DNA of 38,594 nt from an uncultured Bacteroides sp. (GCA_947074235.1 CAMTOV010000010.1:1-38594); one strand, 5' to 3'. Counted from the stretch's first letter, positions 1 through 8,491 are shown. Notes: generated by a model from the letters alone, not told the origin. Made by a program: numbers and translations.

Positions 1-9
1 GTAAATGTA

Positions 10-1176
10 TTAGCAGACTTCCACTTGCGCAGCAATACGTTTTACCTTATCGCGAAGAGCATCGAGGTCAGATCCGATTGGCGCATAGCATAGCACTACC
101 CCCATGCGACGATTAACACGAGTAAACGGTTTGCCAAAGATACGAAGATAAGTATCCTCTTCGGCAGCTACCGACTCTAAACCTTTGTAGCTAGGAGGCT
201 CGTGACAGGTGATGCCAGATAGAATAACAGCACTTGCACCCATGCGCTCTAACTTGATATTGGGGATAGGCAAACCTAATACGGCACGAAGGTGAAGCTC
301 AAACTCGTTGAGGTTTTGTGTGCCGGCTAGTGTCACCATACCAGTATCGTGTGGACGAGGAGATAACTCAGAGAAGTAAACTCCGTTTTCGTGACTCAAG
401 AAGAACTCAACACCCCATAGGCCGGCACCTGTAAGGGCTTCGGTAACTTTGGCAGCCATCTCTTGTGCCTCTTTTAAGTGAAGAGGGTCGATGGGTGCAG
501 GTTGGAAGCTCTCTTGATAATCGCCTCCTTTTTGGATGTGACCGATGGGTGGACAGAATAGCGTTGGGCCCTCTTTTTGAGTTACCGTAAGTAGGGTGAT
601 TTCGCTATCGAACTTAATGAACTCTTCGATAATGAGTTCGCGGATGTCGCCACGGCTACCGCTACAACCATATTCCCAGGCTGCTACCAGCTCGTCGGCA
701 CTCTTCACTAACGATTGGCCTTTGCCCGATGAAGACATCAGTGGTTTTACCACACAAGGGAAACCTATTTCTTGAGCAGCCTCTTTTAGTTCATCTAAAG
801 TAGTAGCATAAAAATAGCGAGCCGTTTTTAAACCCAATTCTTTGGCAGCCAAGTCGCGGATGGCTTTGCGGTTCATGGTGAAGTTGGCAGCGCGGGCACT
901 AGGCACCACTTGTATACCAAGTCCTTCGTAGTCGTAAAGGCGTTCGGTGCGAATGGCCTCTATTTCGGGGACAATGATGTCCGGGCGGTGTTTGCGTACC
1001 ACTTGGTCGAGATCGTCGCCATGTAGCATGTTGATAACCTCAAACTCATCGGCCACTTGCATAGCCGGAGCGTTTTCGTATGAATCGCAGGCAATCACAT
1101 ATTGCCCTTTGCGCTGAGCTGAGATGACAAACTCTTTTCCGAGTTCGCCCGATCCAAGCAGAAGTATTCTTTTCAT
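10..1176 (-). CDS. purT: Formate-dependent phosphoribosylglycinamide formyltransferase (GAR transformylase 2)
   Basis: PurT catalyses ATP- and formate-dependent formylation of glycinamide ribonucleotide in purine synthesis, independent of folate, in the cytoplasm. The 388-residue product is full length for the family. It starts with the nucleotide-binding motif [11 protein letters not shown], followed by the PurT-type segment around [11 protein letters not shown], and an ATP-grasp core with [14 protein letters not shown] near residues 142-155 and GVEFFLS then [14 protein letters not shown] near 260-285. The stop TAA lies at the window edge, so the gene is complete. It reads away from a terminator hairpin that belongs to the upstream DUF2231 gene, so it probably has its own promoter (TACTTTTG about 27 bases upstream of the start). 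Family assignment is very secure. Confidence 0.97.
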   Translation of the reverse strand: MKRILLLGSGELGKEFVISAQRKGQYVIACDSYENAPAMQVADEFEVINMLHGDDLDQVVRKHRPDIIVPEIEAIRTERLYDYEGLGIQVVPSARAANFTMNRKAIRDLAAKELGLKTARYFYATTLDELKEAAQEIGFPCVVKPLMSSSGKGQSLVKSADELVAAWEYGCSGSRGDIRELIIEEFIKFDSEITLLTVTQKEGPTLFCPPIGHIQKGGDYQESFQPAPIDPLHLKEAQEMAAKVTEALTGAGLWGVEFFLSHENGVYFSELSPRPHDTGMVTLAGTQNLNEFELHLRAVLGLPIPNIKLERMGASAVILSGITCHEPPSYKGLESVAAEEDTYLRIFGKPFTRVNRRMGVVLCYAPIGSDLDALRDKVKRIAAQVEVC

Positions 1177-1202
1177 TTAATATTGAATTTAAATTCGCAC
1201 TG

Positions 1203-1210
1203 CAAAAGTA
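1203..1210 (-). promoter_or_regulatory. Candidate -7 box upstream of purT
   Basis: On the minus strand this reads TACTTTTG, matching the Bacteroidota -7 consensus TAnnTTTG, about 27 bases before the purT start and after the upstream terminator. No convincing -33 TTTG is seen at the expected spacing, so this is a tentative call. Confidence 0.4.
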
Positions 1211-1261
1211 ATATAATTCATTTACATTCTAATGATTTGTGTTTTGAACATTATGATATAT

Positions 1262-1301
1262 TAAAAAAAGCTTACCCACTTGATAAGTTGTGAGTAAGCT
1301 T
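1262..1301 (-). terminator. Rho-independent terminator after the DUF2231 gene
   Basis: The arms AAGCTTAC and GTAAGCTT (1268-1301) form a hairpin extended by partly paired CCACTT/AAGTTGTG. On the minus strand it is followed by a run of seven Ts. It lies downstream of the minus-strand gene ending at 1376 and before purT. The same hairpin sequence recurs at 1925-1955. Confidence 0.8.
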
Positions 1302-1375
1302 AAAATAAGTGTATCAAACCTCTTGATTGTAGATGTATTTGCTCAATAAACTGCCGACTTTGCCTCGTGAATAGA

Positions 1376-1807
1376 TTAATGCATATGAAGTAAGTCGTTG
1401 TATACCAGCGAACCACCTAAGAAACCTGTTATAGACACGGAGATGGCTGCTAAGAGGTAGACTATCCATCCTAGAACTTCGAACAGGTGTGCTCGTTTTT
1501 TAAAGATGTATCTAGCCAAATAGCCTGCTGTAGCCACACACAACAGTGTGAGTGTGATGCCGGCAAACGTGCTATGAATGTTTTTGGCTTGATGCAACAC
1601 AGGGTTTGTAAAGTGTGGCGTAAAGTTATTGCCGGCAATAAGTGCCAGTATAGCCGAGAAGGTGGCAAAATATAAAATTATCTCGCCACAAGGATAATGA
1701 CACTTGTTGGGTTTGAATAATTTGAATGCCGATAATAAAACTCCCAGTAGCGTGAGCGCTATAGGGAAATGTACCAACATGGGGTGAATATGAGCTGTAT
1801 CAAACAT
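1376..1807 (-). CDS. DUF2231-type small integral membrane protein
   Basis: A 143-residue membrane protein with about four hydrophobic segments (roughly residues 11-28, 42-60, 77-100 and 110-132). The N-terminal HIHPMLVHFPIALTLLG resembles the HP..VHFPIAL signature of DUF2231 proteins, whose function is not established; some members sit near haem or electron-transfer genes. A histidine near residue 65 in the middle loop and the terminal LLHMH are possible metal or haem ligands, but that is inference. The gene stands alone, with terminators on both sides, so it is probably monocistronic. No clear promoter match was found upstream. Confidence 0.7.
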   Translation of the reverse strand: MFDTAHIHPMLVHFPIALTLLGVLLSAFKLFKPNKCHYPCGEIILYFATFSAILALIAGNNFTPHFTNPVLHQAKNIHSTFAGITLTLLCVATAGYLARYIFKKRAHLFEVLGWIVYLLAAISVSITGFLGGSLVYNDLLHMH

Positions 1808-1916
1808 AGAGTGTATAAATTAAGTTATTCTATGATAACAACCATCGAGTTGATTTGTTTGATACAAACGTGTGTAGGGATATGCTGAATGTTGGGATAA
1901 TGAGCACCCTGATAGC

Positions 1917-1955
1917 TAAAAAAAAAGCTTACCCACTTAAGTTGTGAGTAAGCTT
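1917..1955 (-). terminator. Rho-independent terminator after the 271-aa CsgG/FlgT-like gene
   Basis: The arms AAGCTTAC and GTAAGCTT at 1925-1955 form a hairpin followed on the minus strand by a T tract of about eight. It sits 26 bases downstream of the minus-strand stop at 1982. It is almost the same sequence as the terminator at 1268-1301, differing by a 3-base loop deletion. Confidence 0.8.
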
Positions 1956-1981
1956 TTCTATATTATATAAATCAATGTGCT

Positions 1982-2797
1982 TTAAATATCGCCAAACAGA
2001 CCTTTTTTAGCACGAGTGACTACTATTAGTTTTTGGCCTCTATCGAAAGCGTTTTTAATATCGTCTCCGCCTTTTGTGATAGAACAAACCGAAAGGTTTC
2101 CACCAAGCACCTCTTTGGCTTTGGCAGTGCCCACTAGGCGCGAGCCCGATTCGCCAGCTACCTCAAGCACCTGATAAACATCGAACATCTGACCTTTTTG
2201 GATGCCATCATTGCTACCCATGGTCACAAAAACGGTTTTAGCACCTTTTCTGTCTACTTGGTCGAGTTCTTTAATATATGCTTCTACTTTGAAGTTGTCT
2301 TCTACAAATTTTTTCATTCTGTGAAGCGTAGCCAATTCGATGGCTTGTGCAATGCATTTTGATTCATCATCGCCTCTGCCGCTAGTACCTTCAAATTCGT
2401 GTGTAACCATCACCTTACCTGTACTGGTATCTACTAAAGTAAGGCTATAGCCTACTTTTACTGTATAGATAAACTTTCCGCCCTTACGCTCTGATTGACA
2501 ATCGAGCAGGTTGAAATTTCCTTTTACCAACACTCCTATATTATCTTGAGATAAACCTTGAAGGAAACTCTCTTCGCTATCGGTTGGTTCGTCTACATTT
2601 TGAACGTCTACCACGTCCAATCTACCAGTTTCTAAAATTCCTTTGGCTACATTATCGCGCAACATATTGGCCCATTTTGAGCTAATGCGTCGAGCATATT
2701 CGAAATCGTCGATACATACTGTTGGCTTGTCATGATCTTGTGCCATCATACTAATGCTCAAAGAGATAAGCATAATGATTGAAAAAATTCTTTTCAT
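1982..2797 (-). CDS. Exported CsgG/TolB-N and FlgT-C-like protein, paralogue A
   Basis: A 271-residue exported protein with a signal peptide (MKRIFSIIMLISLSISMMAQ). Residues about 25-165 resemble the CsgG/TolB-N fold: TVCIDDFEY, a helix with LRDNVAKGI, then GRLDVVDV and a VTLVD-type strand in VGYSLTLVDTSTGKV. Residues about 175-271 resemble the FlgT C-terminal domain: GAKTVFVTMGSNDGIQKGQMFDVYQ. It is a clear paralogue of the 279-residue protein at 3459-4286, sharing the domain order and the ending IKNAF...LIVV.RAKK.LFG. A terminator and promoter-like box separate it from the main tubulin-like operon, so it may be expressed at a different level. Periplasmic or outer-membrane location is expected. 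The exact role is unknown. Confidence 0.7.
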   Translation of the reverse strand: MKRIFSIIMLISLSISMMAQDHDKPTVCIDDFEYARRISSKWANMLRDNVAKGILETGRLDVVDVQNVDEPTDSEESFLQGLSQDNIGVLVKGNFNLLDCQSERKGGKFIYTVKVGYSLTLVDTSTGKVMVTHEFEGTSGRGDDESKCIAQAIELATLHRMKKFVEDNFKVEAYIKELDQVDRKGAKTVFVTMGSNDGIQKGQMFDVYQVLEVAGESGSRLVGTAKAKEVLGGNLSVCSITKGGDDIKNAFDRGQKLIVVTRAKKGLFGDI

Positions 2798-2851
2798 AAA
2801 TAGATTGTATTTTTAATGAATAAAATTGAATTGTGTTGCTATTTTATAATG

Positions 2852-2859
2852 CAAATATA
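2852..2859 (-). promoter_or_regulatory. Candidate -7 box for the 271-aa paralogue gene
   Basis: The minus strand reads TATATTTG, an exact TAnnTTTG match, about 55 bases before the start at 2797 and just past the terminator at 2877-2920. No good -33 box is visible. Its position supports separate transcription of the paralogue. Confidence 0.4.
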
Positions 2860-2876
2860 AATTAAAATATATAAAA

Positions 2877-2920
2877 CATCCCACTTATCATTTTATAATT
2901 TTAAAAAGATAAGCGGGATG
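2877..2920 (-). terminator. Terminator at the end of the tubulin-like operon
   Basis: The inverted repeat CATCCCACTTATC / GATAAGCGGGATG has 13-base arms with one G-T pair and an 18-base AT-rich loop. On the minus strand it is followed by TTTTATATATTTT. It lies 25 bases after the stop of the small secreted protein gene (2945), marking the likely end of the operon that begins near 13 kb. Confidence 0.75.
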
Positions 2921-2944
2921 CTATATTAGATATAAGAAGAAATA

Positions 2945-3451
2945 TTAATCTTTATTTCTTACTCCAATGCCAAATTCACGTTTTTCTTTTGGCTCGGGGG
3001 CTACTTTTTGAGTTTCTTCATCTACTATGATGTGATTGATTTTGAGTGTGCGAATGAGCGACTCGTAATTGACCACAATATTGGCAAAGCCACGATACTC
3101 TTTTGTAGGAAGTGTTTCGATAGCGCCATCCAATTGAATTCCTTTCACAAAACCATTGTAAGGTGCTCTATCGCCACCTTTGAAGAAATTGTCTAACCAA
3201 AACTTCTTTTCTTGCTCTACCAATTTTTGGTCATCGTTAAAACCTTCTACGCCTTCGTAGAATAGTTTATAGAAAAGATTTTTGGTAGCGGCTTCTAGCA
3301 CACCCTTCTTTTTATCGGACAACCCTTCGGCTCGAAAAGTAGCTGTGGTTTCGTCCAACTCTAGTAGTTCTACCTCTCCTACTCCTTTGTATTGGGCATG
3401 GAGGCTGCAGCTTAGGCCTACTAATAACAGAAAGAAAAAAAGTTGTTTCAT
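2945..3451 (-). CDS. Small exported protein of unknown function
   Basis: A 168-residue protein with an N-terminal signal peptide likely cut after LSCSLHA. The mature part begins QYKGVGEVELLELDETTATFRAEG, then a helix rich in K/E with AATKNLFYKLFYEGVEGF. This layout faintly resembles the N-terminal domain of FlgT or LPP20-type proteins, in which residues following a signal peptide form a strand and then a helix with Ala/Arg repeats; that is inference only. It sits 7 bases downstream of a CsgG/FlgT-like gene and is the last gene before a terminator, so it is very likely co-translated with it and may form a complex with it. I do not recognise the family. Confidence 0.65.
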   Translation of the reverse strand: MKQLFFFLLLVGLSCSLHAQYKGVGEVELLELDETTATFRAEGLSDKKKGVLEAATKNLFYKLFYEGVEGFNDDQKLVEQEKKFWLDNFFKGGDRAPYNGFVKGIQLDGAIETLPTKEYRGFANIVVNYESLIRTLKINHIIVDEETQKVAPEPKEKREFGIGVRNKD

Positions 3452-3458
3452 ATATGGA

Positions 3459-4286
3459 TTAATTTAGAATATCACCCAACCCGAATAGGTCTTTTTTAGC
3501 GCGAGACACAACGATAAGCCTCACATTATTATCGAAAGCGTTTTTGATCTCTACTCCACCCTTTGATACTGTGCAAAGTGTGATGCCACTACTTACTACC
3601 TCTTTAGCTTTGGCTGTGCCAATTTGTTTTTGTCCGATTTCGCCAGCAATTTCAATTTCTTGGTAAACATCGAACATTTGTCCTGGCTGGATGCCGGCTT
3701 CGCTACCCAATGTAACATAAACTGTTTTAGCTCCTTTTTTAGGGTCTACTTGGTCGAGCGCTTTGATTACGGCCTCCATTTTGAATTTATTGTCGACAAA
3801 CTTCTTCATATCGCCAATAGCTTCTTCTAATGCTTTTGTAATAGACTCAGACTCTGTGCTACCTGAATACCAAGTATTTTTAAAGTTTTCTGAACCCAAC
3901 ACAGCACCAGTTTTAGTATCGACAAGCGTCAATGTAAAATCGGCTGTAGTTTCGTAGGTACTCTTTCCGTCTTTGTAGTTTCGTAGTGAATGCAAAGAGT
4001 TGAAATGACCTTTGATTAACACGTCTACATTGCTTTGACGCAACTCACCTAAGCGTTGTTCGTTATCGTTTGATAAATTGCTTAGATTAGTAATGTCGAT
4101 AATATTCAAACGGCCTGTTTGATGAATACCTTGAATGACATTGTTGCGAAGGTTTGTAACCCAGTTTGTTCCAATACTTGTGTTGTAACCAAAATTATCA
4201 ACGCACACATTTGTTTTCTCGTTTTGCGCAGAAATTGTTGTTGCAAACAGCAATGCAACAAACAAAGATGAAATAATTTTTTTCAT
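3459..4286 (-). CDS. Exported CsgG/TolB-N and FlgT-C-like protein, paralogue B
   Basis: The ORF track starts at 4298 (MTRFMKK), but the second Met (MKKIISSLFVALLFATTISAQ) begins a canonical signal peptide, so I place the start at 4286. The mature protein has a CsgG/TolB-N-like half (TNVCVDNFGY, LRNNVIQGI, GRLNIIDITNL, DFTLTLVDTKTGAVLG) and a FlgT-C-like half (GAKTVYVTLGSEAGIQPGQMFDVYQE). In the known families these folds build oligomeric rings or channels at the outer membrane or around the flagellar motor; that is family knowledge, not shown here. It lies between the PEGA/FGE-fold gene (42 bases from the chosen start) and the small secreted protein (7 bases), within the tubulin-like operon. 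Confidence 0.72.
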   Translation of the reverse strand: MKKIISSLFVALLFATTISAQNEKTNVCVDNFGYNTSIGTNWVTNLRNNVIQGIHQTGRLNIIDITNLSNLSNDNEQRLGELRQSNVDVLIKGHFNSLHSLRNYKDGKSTYETTADFTLTLVDTKTGAVLGSENFKNTWYSGSTESESITKALEEAIGDMKKFVDNKFKMEAVIKALDQVDPKKGAKTVYVTLGSEAGIQPGQMFDVYQEIEIAGEIGQKQIGTAKAKEVVSSGITLCTVSKGGVEIKNAFDNNVRLIVVSRAKKDLFGLGDILN

Positions 4287-4328
4287 AAATCTAGTCATTA
4301 AAATTAATAATTATTTTAGTAGTTATTA

Positions 4329-5603
4329 TTATAAATCTTGTGCCAAGCGAAGCCCTATGGTAGATGAGGAATCTCCTGGCTTTTCGTGTCCGCGATAGGC
4401 ATTGCGTAGTGAGGACTCTTCGTCTTTGTATGAACCGCCACGAATGATTTTGCGAACTCCCATTTTAGGGCCTGTAGGGTTGTTTTCTTTGACTGCCGTA
4501 TACTTGCCCAGCCAATCGGAGCACCATTCGGCTACATTGCCACTCATATCATATATGCCCAAAGCATTGGGTTGTTTCATGCCAACATAATTGGTGCACA
4601 CGCCTACATGGGCAACTTTGGCCAATTGGCTACTTCCCGAAAATTCATCGCAAGGATCTGTGCCTCTGCTACGGGCAGCATACTCCCACTCGGCCTCGGT
4701 AGGTAGTCGGAAGCTTGTTCCGCAACGTTCGTTGAGTTTTTGAATAAACTCTTGACAATCTTTCCAAGTTACATTTTCTACCGGGAAATTAGGACCTTTA
4801 TTGATGGACGGATTGCTACCCATGATTTCTTCCCAAAGGGCTTGGGTAACTTCTGTTTTGCCAATGCTATAGCCACGAAGAGTTACCTCGTGCACGGGTT
4901 GTTCGTAATTGAATGTGGTGCGTTTATCGTTTTTGGCGGTAGAGCCCATATAGAAACTTCCCGCAGGCACCTTTATCATTTCGTAGGAGATGCCATTGAC
5001 AGAAAAGCTGCCGGCTGCACGCATGGGGATATGCTGTTTTAGCTTTTTATTGAGCTCTACATCTATCATTGCACGTTCGTCGTTGTATCCGGCCGCTTTT
5101 AGTTCAACGGTGTGTTTTCCCTCAGGGCCTTTGTAGCTATAGGGTGTAACACTGCTCATTTTTTCGCCATCTACATATACATCGGCATTGGGCACATTGC
5201 TGGTGATGGTGACAATGCCGGTGGGGCCATCATAGGCCACTAGAGGGCGCTCTATCTGCATGATGTAGGTAGAATTGGGATTGACAGCATCGAACTCATA
5301 GCGCAAAGGCAGGTATTTTTTGGTTTTAATATTCAACCAATTGGCGCCTCCTATCAGATATACCCAATACTCTCCGTTTTTGAATTCTGATTTTACAATA
5401 TCACCTTCGAAAGTGGCATCGGCAACGGCTAGCCCAACCTTGACCAAGGCACAGGGGTCGCCACCCAGATCTTTGACCTGAAACTTAACGGCACTGATAT
5501 CGCTATCGTCCAATCGGAACTCTTTGACAGTAAGCTCTTGAGCTGACAGCGATTGGCCTATAAATAGTAATAATGTGATAATGTATGCAAAATATCTACT
5601 CAT
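4329..5603 (-). CDS. Exported PEGA plus formylglycine-generating-enzyme-fold protein (catalytic cysteines absent)
   Basis: A 424-residue exported protein with a signal peptide ending SLSAQ. Residues 22-125 form a beta-rich region. Residues about 128-194 are a PEGA domain (GIVTITSNVPNADVYVDGEK through GKHTVELKAAGY). Residues about 207-424 are a formylglycine-generating-enzyme (SUMF1) fold: VPAGSFYMGS, KTEVTQALW, PVENVTWKDCQEF, RLPTEAEWEYAAR, SGNVAEW and IRGGSYKDEESSLRNAYR. The two catalytic cysteines expected near the RGGS segment are not there, so this is probably a structural or binding member, as in GldK-like proteins, not a sulfatase activator. Its stop lies 42 bases before the CsgG-like start, and it begins 2 bases after the preceding gene, so translation is probably coupled. 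Confidence 0.85.
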   Translation of the reverse strand: MSRYFAYIITLLLFIGQSLSAQELTVKEFRLDDSDISAVKFQVKDLGGDPCALVKVGLAVADATFEGDIVKSEFKNGEYWVYLIGGANWLNIKTKKYLPLRYEFDAVNPNSTYIMQIERPLVAYDGPTGIVTITSNVPNADVYVDGEKMSSVTPYSYKGPEGKHTVELKAAGYNDERAMIDVELNKKLKQHIPMRAAGSFSVNGISYEMIKVPAGSFYMGSTAKNDKRTTFNYEQPVHEVTLRGYSIGKTEVTQALWEEIMGSNPSINKGPNFPVENVTWKDCQEFIQKLNERCGTSFRLPTEAEWEYAARSRGTDPCDEFSGSSQLAKVAHVGVCTNYVGMKQPNALGIYDMSGNVAEWCSDWLGKYTAVKENNPTGPKMGVRKIIRGGSYKDEESSLRNAYRGHEKPGDSSSTIGLRLAQDL

Positions 5604-5605
5604 AA

Positions 5606-6592
5606 TTAAGGCAACTTAAATTTGTTGAGGGTAAATACTTCGTCTTCGCTCACCTCGGTGGGTTGCCAAGTGCGTACATGTATTTTGGGGGCATCTTCGT
5701 TGGTAAAATCCCACACAAGAAATACGATACCCTTGTCGCTGTATCTTGATGAGTTCCACTCTTGCACCAAGGTTACACCATAATAGTTGGGTTTGGCTCC
5801 GTGGCGCTTGATGCGATAATCGTTGAACTTGACATTGATATATCCGTTGTTGGCAAAAACACTGCGAAGATTGTTGAGATACTGTTGCTTGTCTTGCACT
5901 TTGTACTCCACTTCTACCTTGGGCAAGCTAATTTCGGAAGGGACACGTTTTACTACCTTACCTGTAACAATGAGTGCATCGTCGCTAAAGATATCGTTCA
6001 TAAACTTGATATCTTTTTGATTGTAGGCCGTGCGGAACTGCTCGATATAGTGAATAATCTGCATGCGGCGGTCTATATCATTTAGCTCTATACCCTCTTT
6101 CATCAACTGAGTATATTGGCGGATGCCCATGGTGATATTGAAATCGACAATTTTGCCAGATGTGTTGAAGTCGATACATACCTCTTGATGGCGATCGTCG
6201 GTATAAGTATCGTCTAATGGATACATTTGAATAGCGATGTTGCGCACTTGATAGCCACGCAGCGTGTTGTTGCCATTGCGCAATTGCAGGCAGTGCTCTA
6301 CGATATCATCGTCCATGGTGCGGAAGTGCACATTATTCCAAAGCATGCAGATGCTTTGTGTGGCCATATCGTCGATATCGATGCCCGAGAAATTGATGTC
6401 AGTATTGTTTGTCTGAGCACGGTTGATAGCGGTGAGCAAGTTGGAAATTTGACGTTCCATCTTATTCTTCAAGGTGGCATTTTCTATACCGTCGGAAAAT
6501 TCAAAAGAAACAGCATCTTGCGCTTGCAATCCTGATGAACAAATCAGTAACATTAGTAGTACTACTGATGAAGTTTTTAATATACCTTTCAT
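5606..6592 (-). CDS. Exported protein with C-terminal NTF2/SnoaL-like domain
   Basis: A 328-residue protein with a signal peptide (MKGILKTSSVVLLMLLICSSGLQAQ). The N-terminal half is unrecognised and contains NKMERQISNLLTAINRAQ and a beta-rich stretch. From about residue 180, HYIEQFRTAYNQKDIKFMNDIFSDDALIVTGKV and later GVTLVQEWNSSRYSDKGIVFLVWDF match the general pattern of an NTF2-like cone fold. Similar Bacteroidota exported proteins carry this domain. The gene is 15 bases from its upstream neighbour and 2 bases from the PEGA/FGE-fold gene, so it is an operon member. Function unknown; a ligand- or protein-binding role is the likeliest inference. Confidence 0.65.
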   Translation of the reverse strand: MKGILKTSSVVLLMLLICSSGLQAQDAVSFEFSDGIENATLKNKMERQISNLLTAINRAQTNNTDINFSGIDIDDMATQSICMLWNNVHFRTMDDDIVEHCLQLRNGNNTLRGYQVRNIAIQMYPLDDTYTDDRHQEVCIDFNTSGKIVDFNITMGIRQYTQLMKEGIELNDIDRRMQIIHYIEQFRTAYNQKDIKFMNDIFSDDALIVTGKVVKRVPSEISLPKVEVEYKVQDKQQYLNNLRSVFANNGYINVKFNDYRIKRHGAKPNYYGVTLVQEWNSSRYSDKGIVFLVWDFTNEDAPKIHVRTWQPTEVSEDEVFTLNKFKLP

Positions 6593-6607
6593 GAATCTAT
6601 ATTTTTT

Positions 6608-7363
6608 TTATTTTGACAGTGTGAACCAAAGAGCATTGGCGCCCGAATAATTGGTTAATGAATCGTATCGCATGGTTTTGAAATTGGTGCGCTGAGTGCC
6701 CGGACCAAGTATGGTTTGAATCATGCCATTGTTGTCGGCAATAATCCAGAAGCAGTTATTGGGGTTTTTGCACTCATCGTAGGTGCCATAGCGCTTTACT
6801 TTATACTCAACCTTCAACCTGTTGAGCGATGCCTTGGCACTGGTTAAAGTAGATGCAGCCAGCAGTTCGTTGATGACATTTTGTTGCCAGCTAGACTCAA
6901 CTGGGTTGTCGGCTACTTCTACAGGCTCACCTTGAGGCAACTCTTCTATTTGGGCAGGAGGAAGCGCAATGGTTGGCTCGGGTTTGACTTCAACCACCTC
7001 GGGCTTTACCATCGTGATGAGATTGTCGGCAGGAATGATGTCGCTCTTCTTTACGTAAACAAACACACGATACATTTCGCCACGCATCATTTGAATTTTA
7101 TCGCAATTGCTGGCTATATCTTTGATGATAATATTTTCGGCTTTACTCAGTTTCTTCTTGTCTTCTACATAATCGTTGATATAGACCGTAAGCAGCTCTT
7201 CGGCCACTTGGTAGGCTTCACTTTCGGTGGCCATGGTGGCTTCGGCATAGATATACTGATTGTTTCGCTTAATAGAATTGATCTGTTTCGTCTCAGATTG
7301 TTGAGCCGAGATAGATGCAGCGATGATGCAACCTAACAGTACAAGTGTAGTTTTTAGTTTCAT
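6608..7363 (-). CDS. Exported protein of unknown function (LPP20-like N-terminus possible)
   Basis: A 251-residue protein with a signal peptide (MKLKTTLVLLGCIIAASISAQ). After cleavage comes a region with YIYAEATMATESEAYQVAEELLTVYINDYV, which has the strand-then-helix pattern of LPP20 or FlgT-N-like domains; the resemblance is weak. A proline- and glutamate-rich linker (about residues 120-150) precedes a C-terminal domain with CFWIIADNNGMIQTILGPG and ANALWFTL. The cysteines in DECKNPNNCFW could form a disulfide in the periplasm. It is 3 bases from the next upstream gene and 15 from the next downstream, in the same operon. I do not recognise a named family. Confidence 0.6.
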   Translation of the reverse strand: MKLKTTLVLLGCIIAASISAQQSETKQINSIKRNNQYIYAEATMATESEAYQVAEELLTVYINDYVEDKKKLSKAENIIIKDIASNCDKIQMMRGEMYRVFVYVKKSDIIPADNLITMVKPEVVEVKPEPTIALPPAQIEELPQGEPVEVADNPVESSWQQNVINELLAASTLTSAKASLNRLKVEYKVKRYGTYDECKNPNNCFWIIADNNGMIQTILGPGTQRTNFKTMRYDSLTNYSGANALWFTLSK

Positions 7364-7366
7364 TAT

Positions 7367-8491
7367 TTATTGTCTTAGTTCGTCAAACAAATATTTAATT
7401 TTGGAGGATGGCACGTAACTATTCAATCGGGCCTCGATAATTCCTTTTCTATCTTCGAGTTGAGTAATATCGAAAGTTAGTTTCATCACATGATTGTAGC
7501 CCAAATCGGCATTGCGCATCAATAATTCGCAGGTAGCAAAATTGCCATCATAGTTTATGACTCCCACATAGGGGGTGCAACCGGTGTTTAGGCAGAAGTT
7601 TATCCAGCTATTGAGCGGAACGCTTATCGCATCTTCGGTGAGGCCATACTTTTTGAGGCGAATATCCATCACAAACTGATTGTCGATGGCTGAAGATGTG
7701 AGTAGATTGGCTAAGCTCTCTAAGGGGTATTTTGAAGTGTATACTAAGTTGTAGCCACCGGTATCATCTTGCTCGAAATACTTATTTGTATTTAGCTCAT
7801 TTGAATAATAGCTTTGACCTTGCTGAATGAAGTAGTTTTTCTGCCACGTAGCCGATAGCTCATCTGGGGTAGCTGCAACGGAGTTGCTACAAGCAGCACT
7901 GGTTTTTAAAATTTCGCCGGCTAGGCGTCGTTCGTTTTCCAGCATTTCGCTGCCATTGAGCAAATCGTAGTCGATAGGAAACTTGATGGCGCAATAGGTC
8001 TGATTGTTTTTTTGCCATTGCACCAGGTAGTTCTTATCATCTTTATTCTCTATGCTCACTTGATAGGTGGTGTCATTGAACAAATGGCAAAAGGACGAGA
8101 ATGTGCCTTTATCAAACGACACTCCACTCTCGGCAATGTGTTTCTCTACCGATTTTTCGCGCTCTAAGGGTACAGCTATTTCCAAAGAAAATCGTTCAAG
8201 GAAGTTGCAAATAGGTGCTTTGAGAAGAGAACGCTGATAGGGAGTAAAAAGAGAATGCCCGATGTGCTCTATGCTATTGTTGCGCACAATGACCGTGACA
8301 GGCTGCCCCTGATAAGTAAATTGTTTATAGTATTCACCATTGGCTAGTGAACTCAACTGAGAGGTGATATTCATAGAAGCTGCCATACGAGCCAGCAGGT
8401 CGGTTTTATAATCATTGCTAGCTATCAATGAATTATTGATAGCTAACAACGAGAATAATAGGAGGCATGTATGTAGCTTCAGTTTCAGCAT
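7367..8491 (-). CDS. Exported protein of unknown function
   Basis: The ORF track extends to 8560, but that would overlap the upstream zinc-ribbon gene by 65 bases and put a non-signal sequence first. The internal Met at 8491 begins MLKLKLHTCLLLFSLLAINNSLIAS, a good signal peptide, 4 bases after the upstream stop; I use that start, giving 374 residues. The mature protein has several motifs of alternating hydrophobic residues but no recognised domain. It contains several cysteines (for example APICNFLERF, SSFCHLF, NTGCTPYVG) that could pair in the periplasm. The position between a membrane-anchored zinc-ribbon protein and further exported proteins suggests part of an envelope complex. Confidence 0.6.
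   Translation of the reverse strand: MLKLKLHTCLLLFSLLAINNSLIASNDYKTDLLARMAASMNITSQLSSLANGEYYKQFTYQGQPVTVIVRNNSIEHIGHSLFTPYQRSLLKAPICNFLERFSLEIAVPLEREKSVEKHIAESGVSFDKGTFSSFCHLFNDTTYQVSIENKDDKNYLVQWQKNNQTYCAIKFPIDYDLLNGSEMLENERRLAGEILKTSAACSNSVAATPDELSATWQKNYFIQQGQSYYSNELNTNKYFEQDDTGGYNLVYTSKYPLESLANLLTSSAIDNQFVMDIRLKKYGLTEDAISVPLNSWINFCLNTGCTPYVGVINYDGNFATCELLMRNADLGYNHVMKLTFDITQLEDRKGIIEARLNSYVPSSKIKYLFDELRQ

Noticed and set aside
1824-1839. Inverted repeat GTTAT-TCTATG-ATAAC before the DUF2231 gene
   Set aside because: Short arms with a 6-base spacer; it differs from the XRE-site spacing and may be chance.
6881-7336. 151-aa plus-strand ORF
   Set aside because: Antisense to the 251-aa exported protein gene, with shadow-like sequence.
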